In this document: in pieces, positions 1 through 8,839 of the stretch
Numbering within the stretch: the first letter of the stretch is position 1
Layout of the letters: the number at the start of each line of letters is the position of its first letter
NCBI GenBank assembly: GCA_002353295.1
Contig: DEJG01000019.1
Span: 259,300 to 323,299 of the forward strand
Source of the DNA: Prevotella sp. UBA2754
GTDB lineage: Bacteria; Bacteroidota; Bacteroidia; Bacteroidales; Bacteroidaceae
Direction: 5' to 3'
DNA: 64,000 bases
Notes under the pieces: model-generated
Seen by the model: only the letters and a program-made list of their open reading frames with translations
Database searches by the model: none
Told to the model about the DNA's origin: nothing
Made by a program: the position numbers and the translations under genes

Positions 1-1
1 T

Positions 2-1687
2 GATATCGTCAAGAACAGGAATACCAACAATTCTATTTCATACAGTGATTCGAAGAGCGCGGGAGGTTGGTTGCAACTGAACCGTCGTCTGAGTAACAAC
101 GGCAGGAATATTACTTTGCGCTTTTCAGGCAATGTGGGAGAGGGTATGAGCAGGTCGTTAACCAATAGTTTAGTGGAGTATTTCCAGTTGGTTAATCAGG
201 CAGGCGAGGATTCTACTTATCAAGCCAACCGCCATGCTGTGACACCTACTAAGGACTGGAACTATGGCATACGAGCAACATATAGTGAGCCCATCTTCCG
301 TCAAGTATACTTACAGTTCAGTTACCAGTATCAGTACAGTTATACAAAGAGCAATCGTGCTACTTATGACTTCAGCAATTTCCCTGCCGACTTTTTCGGT
401 ATAACACCTTCCTATCGGGGTTGGAATGATTACCTGAGCTTGTTGGGTACTAATCCTTTGGAAAATTTCAGGGATCAGAAACTGAGCCGTTTCTCAGAAT
501 ACCGCAATTATAGCCATACGGCAGAAGTGATGCTGCGCGTGGTTCGCAAAGCCTATAATCTGAATGTTGGTGTACAGTTGATGCCCCAGCGCTCGCATTT
601 CACGCAAGACTATCAGGGTGTACACACCGATACAGTGCGCACGGTAACTAATTTCGCTCCGACTGCTGATTTCCGTTGGAAGATATCCAAGGTCAGTCAA
701 TTGCGCTTTAACTATCGTGCAAATAGTAGTCAACCTTCTATGAGTGACCTGCTTGATATCACTGACGATAGTGACCCATTGAATGTGCATAAGGGTAATC
801 CAGGGTTGAAACCTTCGTTCACCCAGAATTTCCGCCTGTTCTATAATAATTATATTCAGAACCATCAGCGTAGCATTATGGCAAATCTGAACTTCTCAAC
901 GACGCGCAACTCTATATCCAATATGGTGACATATGATGAAGCAACAGGTGGGCGTACCACGCGACCAGAGAATATTAATGGTAACTGGAATGCTTTCGGT
1001 ATGTTTATGTTCAATACAGCTATTGATTCAGCGGGTTTCTTCAATGTAAATACCTTTACGACATTGCGCTATAATAATAATGTGGGTTATGTGAGCCTCA
1101 ATCGTCATGCTGATTCACAGAAATCTACTACTAAAACGACAACCTTTGGTGAGCGCCTTGCTGCCAGTTATCGTAATAATTGGATAGAACTGGAGCTTAA
1201 TGGTTCTTTGGAGTATATGCATGCACGTAGCGAGTTGCAAAGCAACAATAATTTGGACACGTGGACCTTCTCCTATGGCGGTAGCTTGCAACTGACGGCA
1301 CCTTGGGGTATGCAACTCTCTACCAGTATGAATATGAACAGTCGTCGCGGATATAATGATGCCTCTATGAATACAAATGAACTCATTTGGAATGCACAAC
1401 TTTCGCAGCCGTTCCTGCGTGGCAATGCCCTGACATTGTCACTCCAACTCTACGATATTCTGCATCAGCAGTCAACGTTCAGTCGTACAGTTGATGCCAT
1501 GCGTCGCAGCGATACCGAATATAATGCTATTACCAATTATGCTATGCTGCATGTCATCTATCGCCTCAATATATTTGGCGGAGGTGGTAATCGCGGTCCA
1601 CAAGGAAGACCTGAAGGTCCTGGTGGCCGTCGTGGCGGAGGTTTTGGCGGCCCTGGTGGCGGCCGTTTTGGCGGACCAAGGTTCTAG
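2..1687 (+). CDS. Outer membrane beta-barrel (TonB-dependent receptor type) protein, C-terminal part
   Basis: The reading frame is already open at base 2, so the N-terminus (signal peptide, any carboxypeptidase-like and plug domains) lies outside the window; about 561 residues are visible. The sequence alternates short aromatic-rich amphipathic stretches with Asn/Ser/Asp-rich loops, as in an outer-membrane beta-barrel, and resembles the Bacteroidetes OMP_b-brl_3 receptors. The last 40 or so residues form a Gly/Arg/Pro tail (GGGGNR, GGRRGGGFGG) ending in aromatic Phe, common in this subfamily. The expected role is TonB-driven uptake or a surface receptor; the substrate cannot be told. A hairpin terminator follows directly. 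The family call is firm and the exact subfamily less so. Confidence 0.8.
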   Translation, partial: DIVKNRNTNNSISYSDSKSAGGWLQLNRRLSNNGRNITLRFSGNVGEGMSRSLTNSLVEYFQLVNQAGEDSTYQANRHAVTPTKDWNYGIRATYSEPIFRQVYLQFSYQYQYSYTKSNRATYDFSNFPADFFGITPSYRGWNDYLSLLGTNPLENFRDQKLSRFSEYRNYSHTAEVMLRVVRKAYNLNVGVQLMPQRSHFTQDYQGVHTDTVRTVTNFAPTADFRWKISKVSQLRFNYRANSSQPSMSDLLDITDDSDPLNVHKGNPGLKPSFTQNFRLFYNNYIQNHQRSIMANLNFSTTRNSISNMVTYDEATGGRTTRPENINGNWNAFGMFMFNTAIDSAGFFNVNTFTTLRYNNNVGYVSLNRHADSQKSTTKTTTFGERLAASYRNNWIELELNGSLEYMHARSELQSNNNLDTWTFSYGGSLQLTAPWGMQLSTSMNMNSRRGYNDASMNTNELIWNAQLSQPFLRGNALTLSLQLYDILHQQSTFSRTVDAMRRSDTEYNAITNYAMLHVIYRLNIFGGGGNRGPQGRPEGPGGRRGGGFGGPGGGRFGGPRF

Positions 1688-1693
1688 AAATAA

Positions 1694-1722
1694 AAAAGGC
1701 ACTTCATGGAGAAGTGCCTTTT
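1694..1722. terminator. Bidirectional hairpin terminator
   Basis: An 8-bp perfect stem GGCACTTC / GAAGTGCC with a 5-nt loop is flanked by A4 on the left and T4 on the right. It can therefore end transcription of the receptor gene (plus) and of the coaE-DUF5606 operon arriving from the other side (minus). Confidence 0.8.
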
Positions 1723-1739
1723 ATCATGTTGTTGTATGA

Positions 1740-2183
1740 TTAGTCTTCTTTGCGATCGTCAATGTTGTCTCCTTCTGTGGGAGCCATTTCTTCTTCAAAG
1801 TCAGTGATGCCAGCATTAACGAGGATATCATACCACTGAAGCAGTTTTTTGATATCACTATTATGAACGCGCTCCTTGTCCCAGTTGGGAAGCACTTTGG
1901 TGAAGTATTCATGAAGTTCGTCTGGTGATGCCTTCTTGTAGTTGAGGCTCGAAGTCTTGCCTTTTTCAAGGTCACGCAATGAAGCCAGAATGTTCGTCAG
2001 AGGTACATCGTCTGATTCTGTAAACATAGCGATGTCGGCCAGTGAGGTAATGCGGTCCGTACCAAAGGCAGGCAAACGTTTCCCTGTACCGTCAAGTGCC
2101 TCTACAATCAGGCTGTTCTTGGCACGTGAAACGAGTTTGTAAAGTCCGGGCTTGCCGGAGATTGCTAAAATGGTTTGTTTCAT
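1740..2183 (-). CDS. DUF5606 domain protein
   Basis: This 147-residue protein has the N-terminus MKQTILAISGKPGLYKLVSR, the pattern of the Bacteroidetes-specific DUF5606 family. The N-terminal 60 residues look like a small beta-rich fold, followed by a helical segment and an acidic tail (DDRKED). No enzyme motif is visible and I know of no established function. It is the last gene of the operon nusB-yajC-ybbR-coaE, and its start overlaps the coaE stop by 4 bp, which suggests translational coupling. A terminator follows. Confidence 0.75.
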   Translation of the reverse strand: MKQTILAISGKPGLYKLVSRAKNSLIVEALDGTGKRLPAFGTDRITSLADIAMFTESDDVPLTNILASLRDLEKGKTSSLNYKKASPDELHEYFTKVLPNWDKERVHNSDIKKLLQWYDILVNAGITDFEEEMAPTEGDNIDDRKED

Positions 2184-2737
2184 ATTTTTTCTTTCTTTAT
2201 AAATAATTCAATTTGTTTGTCGATATCTGTTTTCCCATCGTTCTTGATTTCATAATCGGCATGTCGTATCACCTCCTCTTGCGACCACTGGCGCTGCATC
2301 CATTGGAGTACCTTCTCGCGTGTGATCCGGTCGCGTCGCATCACTCGAAGAATACGTGTTTCCAAGGGCGCTGTCACCACAATCACCTTATCGACCAACC
2401 GATAGATTCCTGATTCATACATGATGGCACTCTCCATCCATTGCATGCCACTCTCTTCGAAATCTTGGAAGACTGCAGGATGAACGATGGCATCGATTGC
2501 TTTTGCGTGATGCTCACTTTGCAGTAAGAATTGTGCGATAACGGTTTTGTTGAGCTGACCGTCTATGAAGGCATCATCGCCGATGAGTGCCGTCAGTTTT
2601 TGATGTATATCGGCTGAAGTGCGAATCAGCCGTTTGGCGGCTGCGTCACAATCATATACCTTAATACCATATTTCGCCAGTCGTTGGCAGACATAGCTTT
2701 TCCCACTTCCGATACCTCCAGTAATCCCTATCTTCAT
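2180..2737 (-). CDS. coaE: Dephospho-CoA kinase
   Basis: The protein phosphorylates the 3'-hydroxyl of dephospho-CoA with ATP, the last step of coenzyme A synthesis. It has the CoaE P-loop GITGGIGSGKS at residues 4-14 and the DxD-type DCDAAAKRLI segment at 29-38. VRDRIT-like and LQWMQRQ motifs of the lid region are recognisable in the second half. At 185 residues it is close to the usual 190-205. It overlaps the upstream YbbR gene by 4 bp and the downstream DUF5606 gene by 4 bp, so the three genes are coupled. Confidence 0.95.
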   Translation of the reverse strand: MKIGITGGIGSGKSYVCQRLAKYGIKVYDCDAAAKRLIRTSADIHQKLTALIGDDAFIDGQLNKTVIAQFLLQSEHHAKAIDAIVHPAVFQDFEESGMQWMESAIMYESGIYRLVDKVIVVTAPLETRILRVMRRDRITREKVLQWMQRQWSQEEVIRHADYEIKNDGKTDIDKQIELFIKKEKI

Positions 2738-3711
2738 TGTTCTTCTTCTATCAGGTAGTCCACTTGTTTAACCTCTAGAGTAGCACGACTGATACCTTGA
2801 GGAATTGTCTGCAGGTAGATATTGCATTTGTCTGAAGGATTCTGCATGATTTCCCGATAGTCGGCAATGATTTGGAAATCTTCCGGGCGTAAAGTGCGGA
2901 ACTGGGTAACGCCTGTTACGAAGTTTACTTTCACTTTTGCAGGGAATGTGCGTAGCACCTTTCCTTCTGGCATGTTGATAGCCTTGATGGGTACCCCATC
3001 CAGGCTCTCTTCCGTCAGTACGTCCGTAAAGAAACCGATGCGAATTTGTTCAGGCACCACTTTGACATCCTTTGGGTGAGCCAGTTTCGTGCTGACCATT
3101 AGGGTATCGCGGAATCCTACATAGTTGAGCGGTTCTGTAAGCACTACATTGATGCTGTCCAATTTCTCGTTGGAAGTGTATACGTCTACACTGTCGGGCC
3201 AGTATTGGACATGCGATATGAAGTACAAGTGGGCGGGAATAGCACGGCCAGTCCATCTTACAGGAACACGCTTGCGTTCCCCGTTGTTATAGAAAAACTC
3301 TATCCTGTCGGGCTTGATAGTCGAGACATGGGTTGAGAGTTCCATCTGTTGGATAACTAGACGCTTCAAATCGGATGAAGAGACCATTCCCACTCCATTC
3401 CCTCGGTCATAATTCTTATAGGGGATGTTGATGTTGCGATTCTCCTCATATAGATAGCTAGCCAGTACCCATCCTTTGTCGCGCACCGTTACGCGCAGGG
3501 TGTCAGACTCCTTGGAAGTGAGCACTACATTTTGGGGAATGCCCTTGATCTGTATGGTGACCTTAATTTCGCGCTCATAGGTTTCATTAAGTGTCAAAAT
3601 AAGCCAGAAGATTCCTGACAATAAAAGAAAGAACAGGAATATAAACACCTGTTTGCTCGTGCTATTGAACAAGAATCGTCTGACGTATACAGATAAGGGT
3701 CGTTTCGCCAC
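2734..3711 (-). CDS. YbbR-like domain protein (CdaR-type)
   Basis: The 325-residue protein has one N-terminal transmembrane helix at about residues 22-41, followed by an extracytoplasmic part made of YbbR-type beta repeats (segments such as VTIQIKGIPQNV and FPAKVKVNFVTG). In Firmicutes the homologue CdaR binds and regulates the diadenylate cyclase CdaA; no cdaA is visible here, so that partnership is not shown. The gene lies between yajC (12 bp gap) and coaE (4 bp overlap), an arrangement often seen in Bacteroidetes. Confidence 0.85.
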   Translation of the reverse strand: MAKRPLSVYVRRFLFNSTSKQVFIFLFFLLLSGIFWLILTLNETYEREIKVTIQIKGIPQNVVLTSKESDTLRVTVRDKGWVLASYLYEENRNINIPYKNYDRGNGVGMVSSSDLKRLVIQQMELSTHVSTIKPDRIEFFYNNGERKRVPVRWTGRAIPAHLYFISHVQYWPDSVDVYTSNEKLDSINVVLTEPLNYVGFRDTLMVSTKLAHPKDVKVVPEQIRIGFFTDVLTEESLDGVPIKAINMPEGKVLRTFPAKVKVNFVTGVTQFRTLRPEDFQIIADYREIMQNPSDKCNIYLQTIPQGISRATLEVKQVDYLIEEEQ

Positions 3712-3723
3712 TTCGACGTGCTG

Positions 3724-4050
3724 TTATTTGTTTTGCATGGGAGTGCTTGCAGTGTCTTTGAAGACAGAACCCTTGTCAACACGGATAACCACACCGTCAG
3801 CAATCTTTACCTCAACGATGTTGTTAGCAAGGTCAATCTTCTTGACAGTACCATAAATGCCACCACCGGTAATCACAGAAGTACCTTCTGCCAGTGTATT
3901 CTGGAAATTCTGAATTTCTTTCTGGCGCTTCTGCTGGGGCTTAATCATAAAGAAATACATGATGGCAAAGATAGCTACCATCATAATAATAAAACTGGTC
4001 ATGCTGCCACCGCCCTGTGCGGCTTGTGCAGCTAGAATTGCTTGTGTCAT
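3724..4050 (-). CDS. yajC: Preprotein translocase subunit YajC
   Basis: This small inner-membrane protein is an accessory of the Sec translocon that associates with SecDF. The 108 residues contain one transmembrane helix at about 19-36, followed by the family signature MIKPQQKRQKE and a small cytoplasmic beta domain (GTSVITGGGIYGTVKKID). Length and architecture are typical. It lies 23 bp downstream of nusB and 12 bp upstream of the YbbR gene. Confidence 0.95.
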   Translation of the reverse strand: MTQAILAAQAAQGGGSMTSFIIMMVAIFAIMYFFMIKPQQKRQKEIQNFQNTLAEGTSVITGGGIYGTVKKIDLANNIVEVKIADGVVIRVDKGSVFKDTASTPMQNK

Positions 4051-4073
4051 GCTTTTTAAAAATTATTTCGACG

Positions 4074-5012
4074 TTACGATTTCGGATCCATGTGCTTCAG
4101 CAGCCGTCCTGACTGTATCAGGTGGTGGGCAATAGCATCAAGCATGCCATTAATATAGCTGCCGCTGCGTGGGGTAGAGTAGATCTTGGCAATCTCCACA
4201 TACTCGTTGATAGAAACACTGACGGGGATACTGGGGAAAGTCATCATTTCGGCAATGGCTATCTGCATGATGACGATATCCATATAGGCCAGACGGGAGA
4301 AGTCCCAATTGCGAGAGGCCTCACTCATATAGTGCTGATACTCGTCAGCGTTCATGATGGTGGCACGGAATAGTTTACGTGCATACTCCTTATCCTCTTC
4401 GTTGGTGTATTCTGGCAGCAGTTCCTGATTCGACTGGTTTTTCTCTTCAAACCGTTTGATGGTCTTCAGTACAAATGTGTCAACTACCTCTTTGTCATCG
4501 TTCCAATACAGGCTCTTTTCTTCCAACAGCGAGTCTAAATCACCATTGTCTTGAATCAATGTGCGATAAATCTTGCGCCACAACTCGCGGTCGTTGTCAT
4601 AGTCGTCTTCAGGAGAAGCCATGTAGTCTTTGTATATCTGACTGTCTGCTATCTGTGTGTATATCTTTTTAAGAAATTCTGGTTCGTCGTCCCAATTCAA
4701 CTTTTTGGTTTCTAGGAAGTCGTTGAGCATCTTGTTCTCCTCCAATTGCATGGCGAAGCGGTTATATGCGAATTTCTGCGAAGGCATTTCTGTGCCTTCA
4801 CGTTTAGCCTTCGACTGGGCTACTTCCAAAAAACGACGAGACTCATGTGTTATCCCAACAATCAACGCAAGTAGGTAATTATATAAGTCATATGCTTTTG
4901 AAAGGCTGAACATCAGTTCTTTTTCAGCCGTTTCAATGTTTTTATTACCGTTCTGATAGTACGCGTAGGTTAACTGGACTACCTTAATTCTTATTAATTC
5001 TCTATTAATCAT
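4074..5012 (-). CDS. nusB: Transcription antitermination / rRNA processing factor NusB
   Basis: The C-terminal 130 residues match NusB, with the signature SINEYVEIAKIYSTPRSGSY and the following INGMLDAI helix. NusB binds boxA RNA with NusE (S10) during rRNA transcription. The protein is 312 residues, roughly twice the E. coli length; Bacteroidetes NusB normally carries such a long helical N-terminal half. An in-frame start lies 40 codons upstream, but it falls upstream of the promoter at 5051-5058, so the ATG at 5012 (MINRELIRIK) is chosen. It is the first gene of a five-gene operon. Confidence 0.92.
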   Translation of the reverse strand: MINRELIRIKVVQLTYAYYQNGNKNIETAEKELMFSLSKAYDLYNYLLALIVGITHESRRFLEVAQSKAKREGTEMPSQKFAYNRFAMQLEENKMLNDFLETKKLNWDDEPEFLKKIYTQIADSQIYKDYMASPEDDYDNDRELWRKIYRTLIQDNGDLDSLLEEKSLYWNDDKEVVDTFVLKTIKRFEEKNQSNQELLPEYTNEEDKEYARKLFRATIMNADEYQHYMSEASRNWDFSRLAYMDIVIMQIAIAEMMTFPSIPVSVSINEYVEIAKIYSTPRSGSYINGMLDAIAHHLIQSGRLLKHMDPKS

Positions 5013-5050
5013 AATGCTTTTTGAATAGCTTTTGATACGCTTATCATTTG

Positions 5051-5081
5051 CAAAAGTACGAAGAAATCCTATATTATGCAA
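5051..5081 (-). promoter_or_regulatory. Promoter of the nusB operon
   Basis: On the minus strand the -7 box TACTTTTG (5051-5058) is preceded at 20 bp by CTTG (-33-like, 5078-5081). It is divergent from the rplY promoter. Confidence 0.7.
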
Positions 5082-5097
5082 GAAAAATGCTGGAAAA

Positions 5098-5129
5098 TTT
5101 GTTTTTTTGATCACTTCTTTGTACCTTTG
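5098..5129 (+). promoter_or_regulatory. Promoter of rplY
   Basis: TTTG (5098-5101), 20 bp, TACCTTTG (5122-5129) followed by CA. This is a textbook Bacteroidetes sigma-ABfr promoter. The leader to the rplY ATG is about 65 nt. Confidence 0.85.
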
Positions 5130-5201
5130 CACCCGCTTTTCGCATCGTGTGATGGTGAATTAAGCAATAAGTTTAACTTAATTTAGAGTAACACATTTAT
5201 T

Positions 5202-5801
5202 ATGAAAGAAATTAGTGTAAGTGGTCAGAAGCGCACCGAGACAGGCAAGAAAGCCTCTAAGATGCTTCGTAAGGAGGGTCTTGTTCCCTGCAATATTTAT
5301 GGTGAGAAGAGAGACGAGAAAGGTTTGCCCGAGGCATTGTCTTTTGTAGCTCCAATGACGGAATTGCGTAAGGCTGTTTATTCTCCTCATGTGTACGTTG
5401 TCAATCTGAACATTGACGGTCAGGAGCATAAGTCTATCATCAAGGAACTGCAGTTCCATCCCACAAGTGATGCTTTGATTCACGCTGATTTCTACGAGAT
5501 CAACGAAGCAAAGGATATTACTGTTGGAATTCCTGTTAATCTGATCGGTCACGCTCAGGGTGTACGCGATGGTGGTAAGCTCCAGTTGCAGATTCGTAAG
5601 ATCAACGTAACCGCACCTTATAAGAATATTCCAGAGAAGCTTGATATCGATGTTACAAACTTGGAGCTTGGTAAGAGCATCAAGGTTGGCTCACTCGAGT
5701 TTGAAGGTCTTAAGATTGCTACTCCAAAGGAGGTTATTGTTTGCTCAGTGAAGGCTACTCGTGCTTCTCGTTCAGCAGCAGCTGCTGAGGATGCCCAATA
5801 A
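5202..5801 (+). CDS. rplY: 50S ribosomal protein L25 / Ctc
   Basis: This 199-residue protein has the two-domain TL5/CTC architecture: an N-terminal 5S-rRNA-binding L25 domain (residues 1-95, starting MKEISVSGQKRTETGKKASK) and a C-terminal beta domain with GGKLQLQIRKINVTAPYKNI-type sequence. An Ala/Ser-rich tail follows. Length is normal for the long form. It begins a plus-strand cluster with pth and an S4 protein, the same rplY-pth pairing found in many bacteria. Confidence 0.96.
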   Translation: MKEISVSGQKRTETGKKASKMLRKEGLVPCNIYGEKRDEKGLPEALSFVAPMTELRKAVYSPHVYVVNLNIDGQEHKSIIKELQFHPTSDALIHADFYEINEAKDITVGIPVNLIGHAQGVRDGGKLQLQIRKINVTAPYKNIPEKLDIDVTNLELGKSIKVGSLEFEGLKIATPKEVIVCSVKATRASRSAAAAEDAQ

Positions 5802-5805
5802 TTGC

Positions 5806-5826
5806 CAACAGCTAATAGCTAACAGC
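5806..5826 (+). repeat. Heptanucleotide repeat, 3 units
   Basis: CAACAGC, TAATAGC, TAACAGC lie in tandem in the 31-bp gap between rplY and pth. The same unit occurs in-frame inside mfd (63327-63354). Confidence 0.7.
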
Positions 5827-5832
5827 AGGTAA

Positions 5833-6423
5833 ATGGACAAGTATTTGATTGTCGGTTTGGGAAATGTCGGTGATGAATACGACATGACTCGCCACAATAC
5901 GGGATTTATGGTATTGGACGCTTTTGCGAAGGCGTCCAATATTGTTTTTGAGGATAAGCGCTATGGTTTCTTAGCTGAAACCAGTCTCAAGGGGCGTAAA
6001 GTGTTTCTCCTCAAACCCTCTACTTATATGAATCTAAGTGGTAATGCCGTGCGCTATTGGTTGAATAAGGAGAATATTGACCAGAGCCGTCTGTTGGTTA
6101 TAAGCGACGACGTGGCAATACCTTTGGGGCAGTTTCGTCTGAAAGCCAACGGTTCGAATGGTGGGCATAATGGTTTGGGACATATCCAGCAATTAATTGG
6201 CCAGAACTATGCCCGTTTGCGTATGGGCATCGGTAATGACTATCCTCAGGGCATGCAAATCGACTATGTTTTGGGGCGTTATACCGATGAAGAACTCCAA
6301 CGTTTACAACCCGCCATTGACTTAGGTGTCGATATCATCAAAAGTTTTGTATTAGCTGGTATTGATATCACGATGAACCAATATAATAAATTAGGGAAGA
6401 ATCATGGAGGAAGCAAGAGTTGA
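5833..6423 (+). CDS. pth: Peptidyl-tRNA hydrolase
   Basis: The enzyme releases tRNA from peptidyl-tRNA dropped by ribosomes. Conserved residues are visible: [15 protein letters not shown] with Asn11 and catalytic His21, [13 protein letters not shown], and GSNGGHNGL with the DD pair just before it (SDDVAIPLG). At 196 residues the length is standard. It follows rplY by 31 bp and overlaps the S4-domain gene by 20 bp. Confidence 0.97.
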   Translation: MDKYLIVGLGNVGDEYDMTRHNTGFMVLDAFAKASNIVFEDKRYGFLAETSLKGRKVFLLKPSTYMNLSGNAVRYWLNKENIDQSRLLVISDDVAIPLGQFRLKANGSNGGHNGLGHIQQLIGQNYARLRMGIGNDYPQGMQIDYVLGRYTDEELQRLQPAIDLGVDIIKSFVLAGIDITMNQYNKLGKNHGGSKS

Positions 6424-6823
6424 CAAGTGGCTGTGGGCTGCTCGCATTTTCAAGACTCGCAGTATAGCTGTTGATGCCATTAAGAATGGTCGTGTGACGA
6501 TGAATGGCATGAATGTAAAGCCTTCACGCATGGTGAAGGTGGGCGAGGTGGTTAGTGTCCGTAAACCCCCAGTCACCTATTCCTTTAAGATACTGAAGAC
6601 GATAGAACAGCGTGTTGGGGCAAAACTGATTCCGGAAGTTTATGAAAATGTCACTCCAGCCGACCAGTATGAGTTATTGGAGATGAACCGCATCAGTGGT
6701 TTCGTTGATCGTGCGCGAGGTACGGGTCGTCCTACTAAAAAGGAACGTCGTGCGCTGGATGAGTTTATTGGTCCTTCGTTAGAAGGTTTTGACGAATTTG
6801 ATTTTGACGACGATGATATTTGA
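6404..6823 (+). CDS. S4-domain RNA-binding protein (Hsp15/RqcP-like)
   Basis: Residues 4-60 form an S4 RNA-binding domain ([20 protein letters not shown], then [17 protein letters not shown]). The rest is a basic helix and a very acidic C-terminus (DEFDFDDDD). Relatives are Hsp15 of E. coli, which handles 50S subunits with stalled nascent chains, and RqcP of Bacillus. Its overlap with pth suits a ribosome-rescue role. That role is inferred from family and context. Confidence 0.88.
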   Translation: MEEARVDKWLWAARIFKTRSIAVDAIKNGRVTMNGMNVKPSRMVKVGEVVSVRKPPVTYSFKILKTIEQRVGAKLIPEVYENVTPADQYELLEMNRISGFVDRARGTGRPTKKERRALDEFIGPSLEGFDEFDFDDDDI

Positions 6824-7742
6824 TATTATTCTGATTATTGCAGGTGTGGCGATGGTACTCTACGGAGCAGATCGCCTGACAGAAGGAGCTTCTGCCTTGG
6901 CACGTCGTATGAATGTGTCGGAGATAATCATTGGACTGACGATAGTAGCTGCCGGTACTTCTGCCCCCGAACTCTTTGTCAGTCTTGTGTCGGCATTGAA
7001 GGGAACTCCCGATATGGCCATAGGTAATGTGGTAGGTTCCAATACCATGAATGCCATGCTGATAGTTGGCTGTGCTGCTGTGGTGGCTCCCATGAGCATC
7101 AGCCGTAATACCGTCCGTAAGGATATCCCCTTTGCGGTTGCTGCTTCGGTGCTTTTGCCGCTGTTGGCTATAGATTCAGCAATAGGACGCATCGACGGCA
7201 TTATCCTTTTGGCTGGCTTTGCGGCTTTCATGTATTACACGCTGTCGCAAGCCAAGGCAGGTGAAACTGCCCCTTCTGACGAAACTAAGATGCAGAATCT
7301 CTGGCTGAGTGTCTTTTTCGTTGTTTTGGGATTGGCACTTTTGGTGATAGGCAGTAATATCTTCGTGGATTCAGCTTCGCGCGTAGCTTATGCTTTGGGA
7401 CTCAGCGAGGCTGTCGTCGGACTGACCATTGTGGCAGGAGGCACGTCGCTTCCGGAACTCGCCACCAGTGTAGTGGCAGCTCGCAAGGGACAGTCAGCCA
7501 TTGCCATTGGTAATGTCATTGGCTCCAATGTCTTTAATATCCTGATGATTTTAGGTCTCACAGCTACCATCAGTCCCATGCAGATACAAGGCATCACGCA
7601 TATCGACCTCTTGATGATGCTCGGTTCCATTGTCATGGTATGGCTCTTCTCACGTACAAAATACACCGTAGAGCGCTGGGAGGGAGCACTCCTGGCGATG
7701 GTCTATATCGCCTATGTGTGCTGGTTGCTGAGCCAAGTGTAG
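6813..7742 (+). CDS. yrbG: Calcium/sodium antiporter (YrbG family)
   Basis: A 309-residue integral membrane protein has two inverted Na_Ca_ex repeats, each with its signature: GTSAPELFVSLVSA followed by GNVVGSNTMN in the first half, and GGTSLPELATSVVA followed by GNVIGSNVFN in the second. About ten transmembrane helices are expected. The ATG at 6813 (MIFDIILII) is chosen because it starts the first helix; it overlaps the S4 gene by 11 bp. Ion specificity is by family only. Confidence 0.92.
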   Translation: MIFDIILIIAGVAMVLYGADRLTEGASALARRMNVSEIIIGLTIVAAGTSAPELFVSLVSALKGTPDMAIGNVVGSNTMNAMLIVGCAAVVAPMSISRNTVRKDIPFAVAASVLLPLLAIDSAIGRIDGIILLAGFAAFMYYTLSQAKAGETAPSDETKMQNLWLSVFFVVLGLALLVIGSNIFVDSASRVAYALGLSEAVVGLTIVAGGTSLPELATSVVAARKGQSAIAIGNVIGSNVFNILMILGLTATISPMQIQGITHIDLLMMLGSIVMVWLFSRTKYTVERWEGALLAMVYIAYVCWLLSQV

Positions 7743-7746
7743 ATTT

Positions 7747-8583
7747 CTACTGATATATCTCGTTAAGCTTATTGAGCAGTTTCTCGCCACGCAAATCCAT
7801 GGCGACAATCTTGCCTTGTGGGTCAACCAGTACGTTCGAGGGAATGCTGGACACACCGTAAAGGTCTGATGCGGCACACTTCCAACCCTTCAGGTCGCTC
7901 ATCTGAGGCCATTGCATACCCATCTGCTGGATGGCATTTATCCACGCATCCTTCTTCTGGTCAAACGATACGCCTACTACTTCGAAACCCTTTGGGTGAA
8001 ACTGTTCATAAGCAGTGATAACATAAGGCATCTCCTTCCGACAGGGACCGCACCACGAAGCCCAGAAATCAACCAATACATAGTTTCCTTTGCCAACCCA
8101 TTGGCTCAGTGTTACATCCTTGTCGGCAGGATCCTTCATACTCAGTTCGTGGAACTGGATGCCGGGCTTACGCTTTTCGTATCCGGCCAGCAGCATCTTG
8201 GCAGGAGCTACGTCGGGATGGTTGTAATAGGCCGTCTTGGGGTCAAGAGCGTTCTTCAGTTCTTCGTACGAGAACTGATACATGGCATCCTTGATATACT
8301 TAGCGGGCAGTTCGTTGTCGCGGTTGTCGCGGATAATCTCCTTAATCAGCGCCAGTTGCACGTTGCCCAGCGAGTCCAGTTTGTCTGACAAAATTTTGGC
8401 CTTCGCTTTGCTCTCGGGCAGTTCCCCTTTAGGGTCTTTCTGCTGTAGTGTGCGATATTCGTTCAGAATACTTTCTGCCTGTTTGTCGATACCATCCATC
8501 AAGGGCTGGTAGGGGTCAATGTAAGTTTGGGCCTGAGCTGTCATGGCGATAGCCGTCAGTGTCAATACAATCAGTTTCTTCAT
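7747..8583 (-). CDS. TlpA-family thioredoxin-like exported protein
   Basis: This 278-residue protein has a signal peptide at residues 1-18 (ending AMTAQAQ), a helical N-terminal region of about 120 residues, and a C-terminal redoxin domain. That domain has the active site WASWCGPCRKE (Cys178, Cys181). The cis-Pro region is VSSIPSNVLVDP. It should act in the periplasm as a thiol-disulfide reductase, as TlpA/ResA proteins do. The gene converges with yrbG (4 bp gap) and has its own promoter in the repeat at 8610-8655. Confidence 0.88.
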   Translation of the reverse strand: MKKLIVLTLTAIAMTAQAQTYIDPYQPLMDGIDKQAESILNEYRTLQQKDPKGELPESKAKAKILSDKLDSLGNVQLALIKEIIRDNRDNELPAKYIKDAMYQFSYEELKNALDPKTAYYNHPDVAPAKMLLAGYEKRKPGIQFHELSMKDPADKDVTLSQWVGKGNYVLVDFWASWCGPCRKEMPYVITAYEQFHPKGFEVVGVSFDQKKDAWINAIQQMGMQWPQMSDLKGWKCAASDLYGVSSIPSNVLVDPQGKIVAMDLRGEKLLNKLNEIYQ

Positions 8584-8609
8584 ATTCTTTTCCTTTTTTC
8601 TTAGTTTTT

Positions 8610-8655
8610 GATTTTGCCTTCAAAATTAAGAATTTTCTTTGAGAACACCAAATAA
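8610..8655 (-). promoter_or_regulatory. Promoter of the TlpA gene, copy 1 of a duplicated 46-bp promoter
   Basis: On the minus strand TTTG (8649-8652), 20 bp, TAATTTTG (8621-8628) makes a full promoter about 30 nt upstream of the TlpA start. The 46-bp block is 44/46 identical to 9717-9762. A second -7-like TACTTTTG lies at 8705-8712 with no clear -33. The rest of 8656-8839 shows nothing recognisable. Confidence 0.75.
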
Positions 8656-8839
8656 TTTCGTATTAAGATATCTGTGATATGCTGTTGAATTCCATTCTTT
8701 TGTGCAAAAGTACAAAAAAAGAATGAGACTCGTCGCTTCTGGTGACGTTAATTAACAATTCCAATGAGAATGGTGTTAATAACAGAATAGGACCCATATA
8801 CGACTATTGTCATCAGGGGCACCAAACTGATAGGTCTCT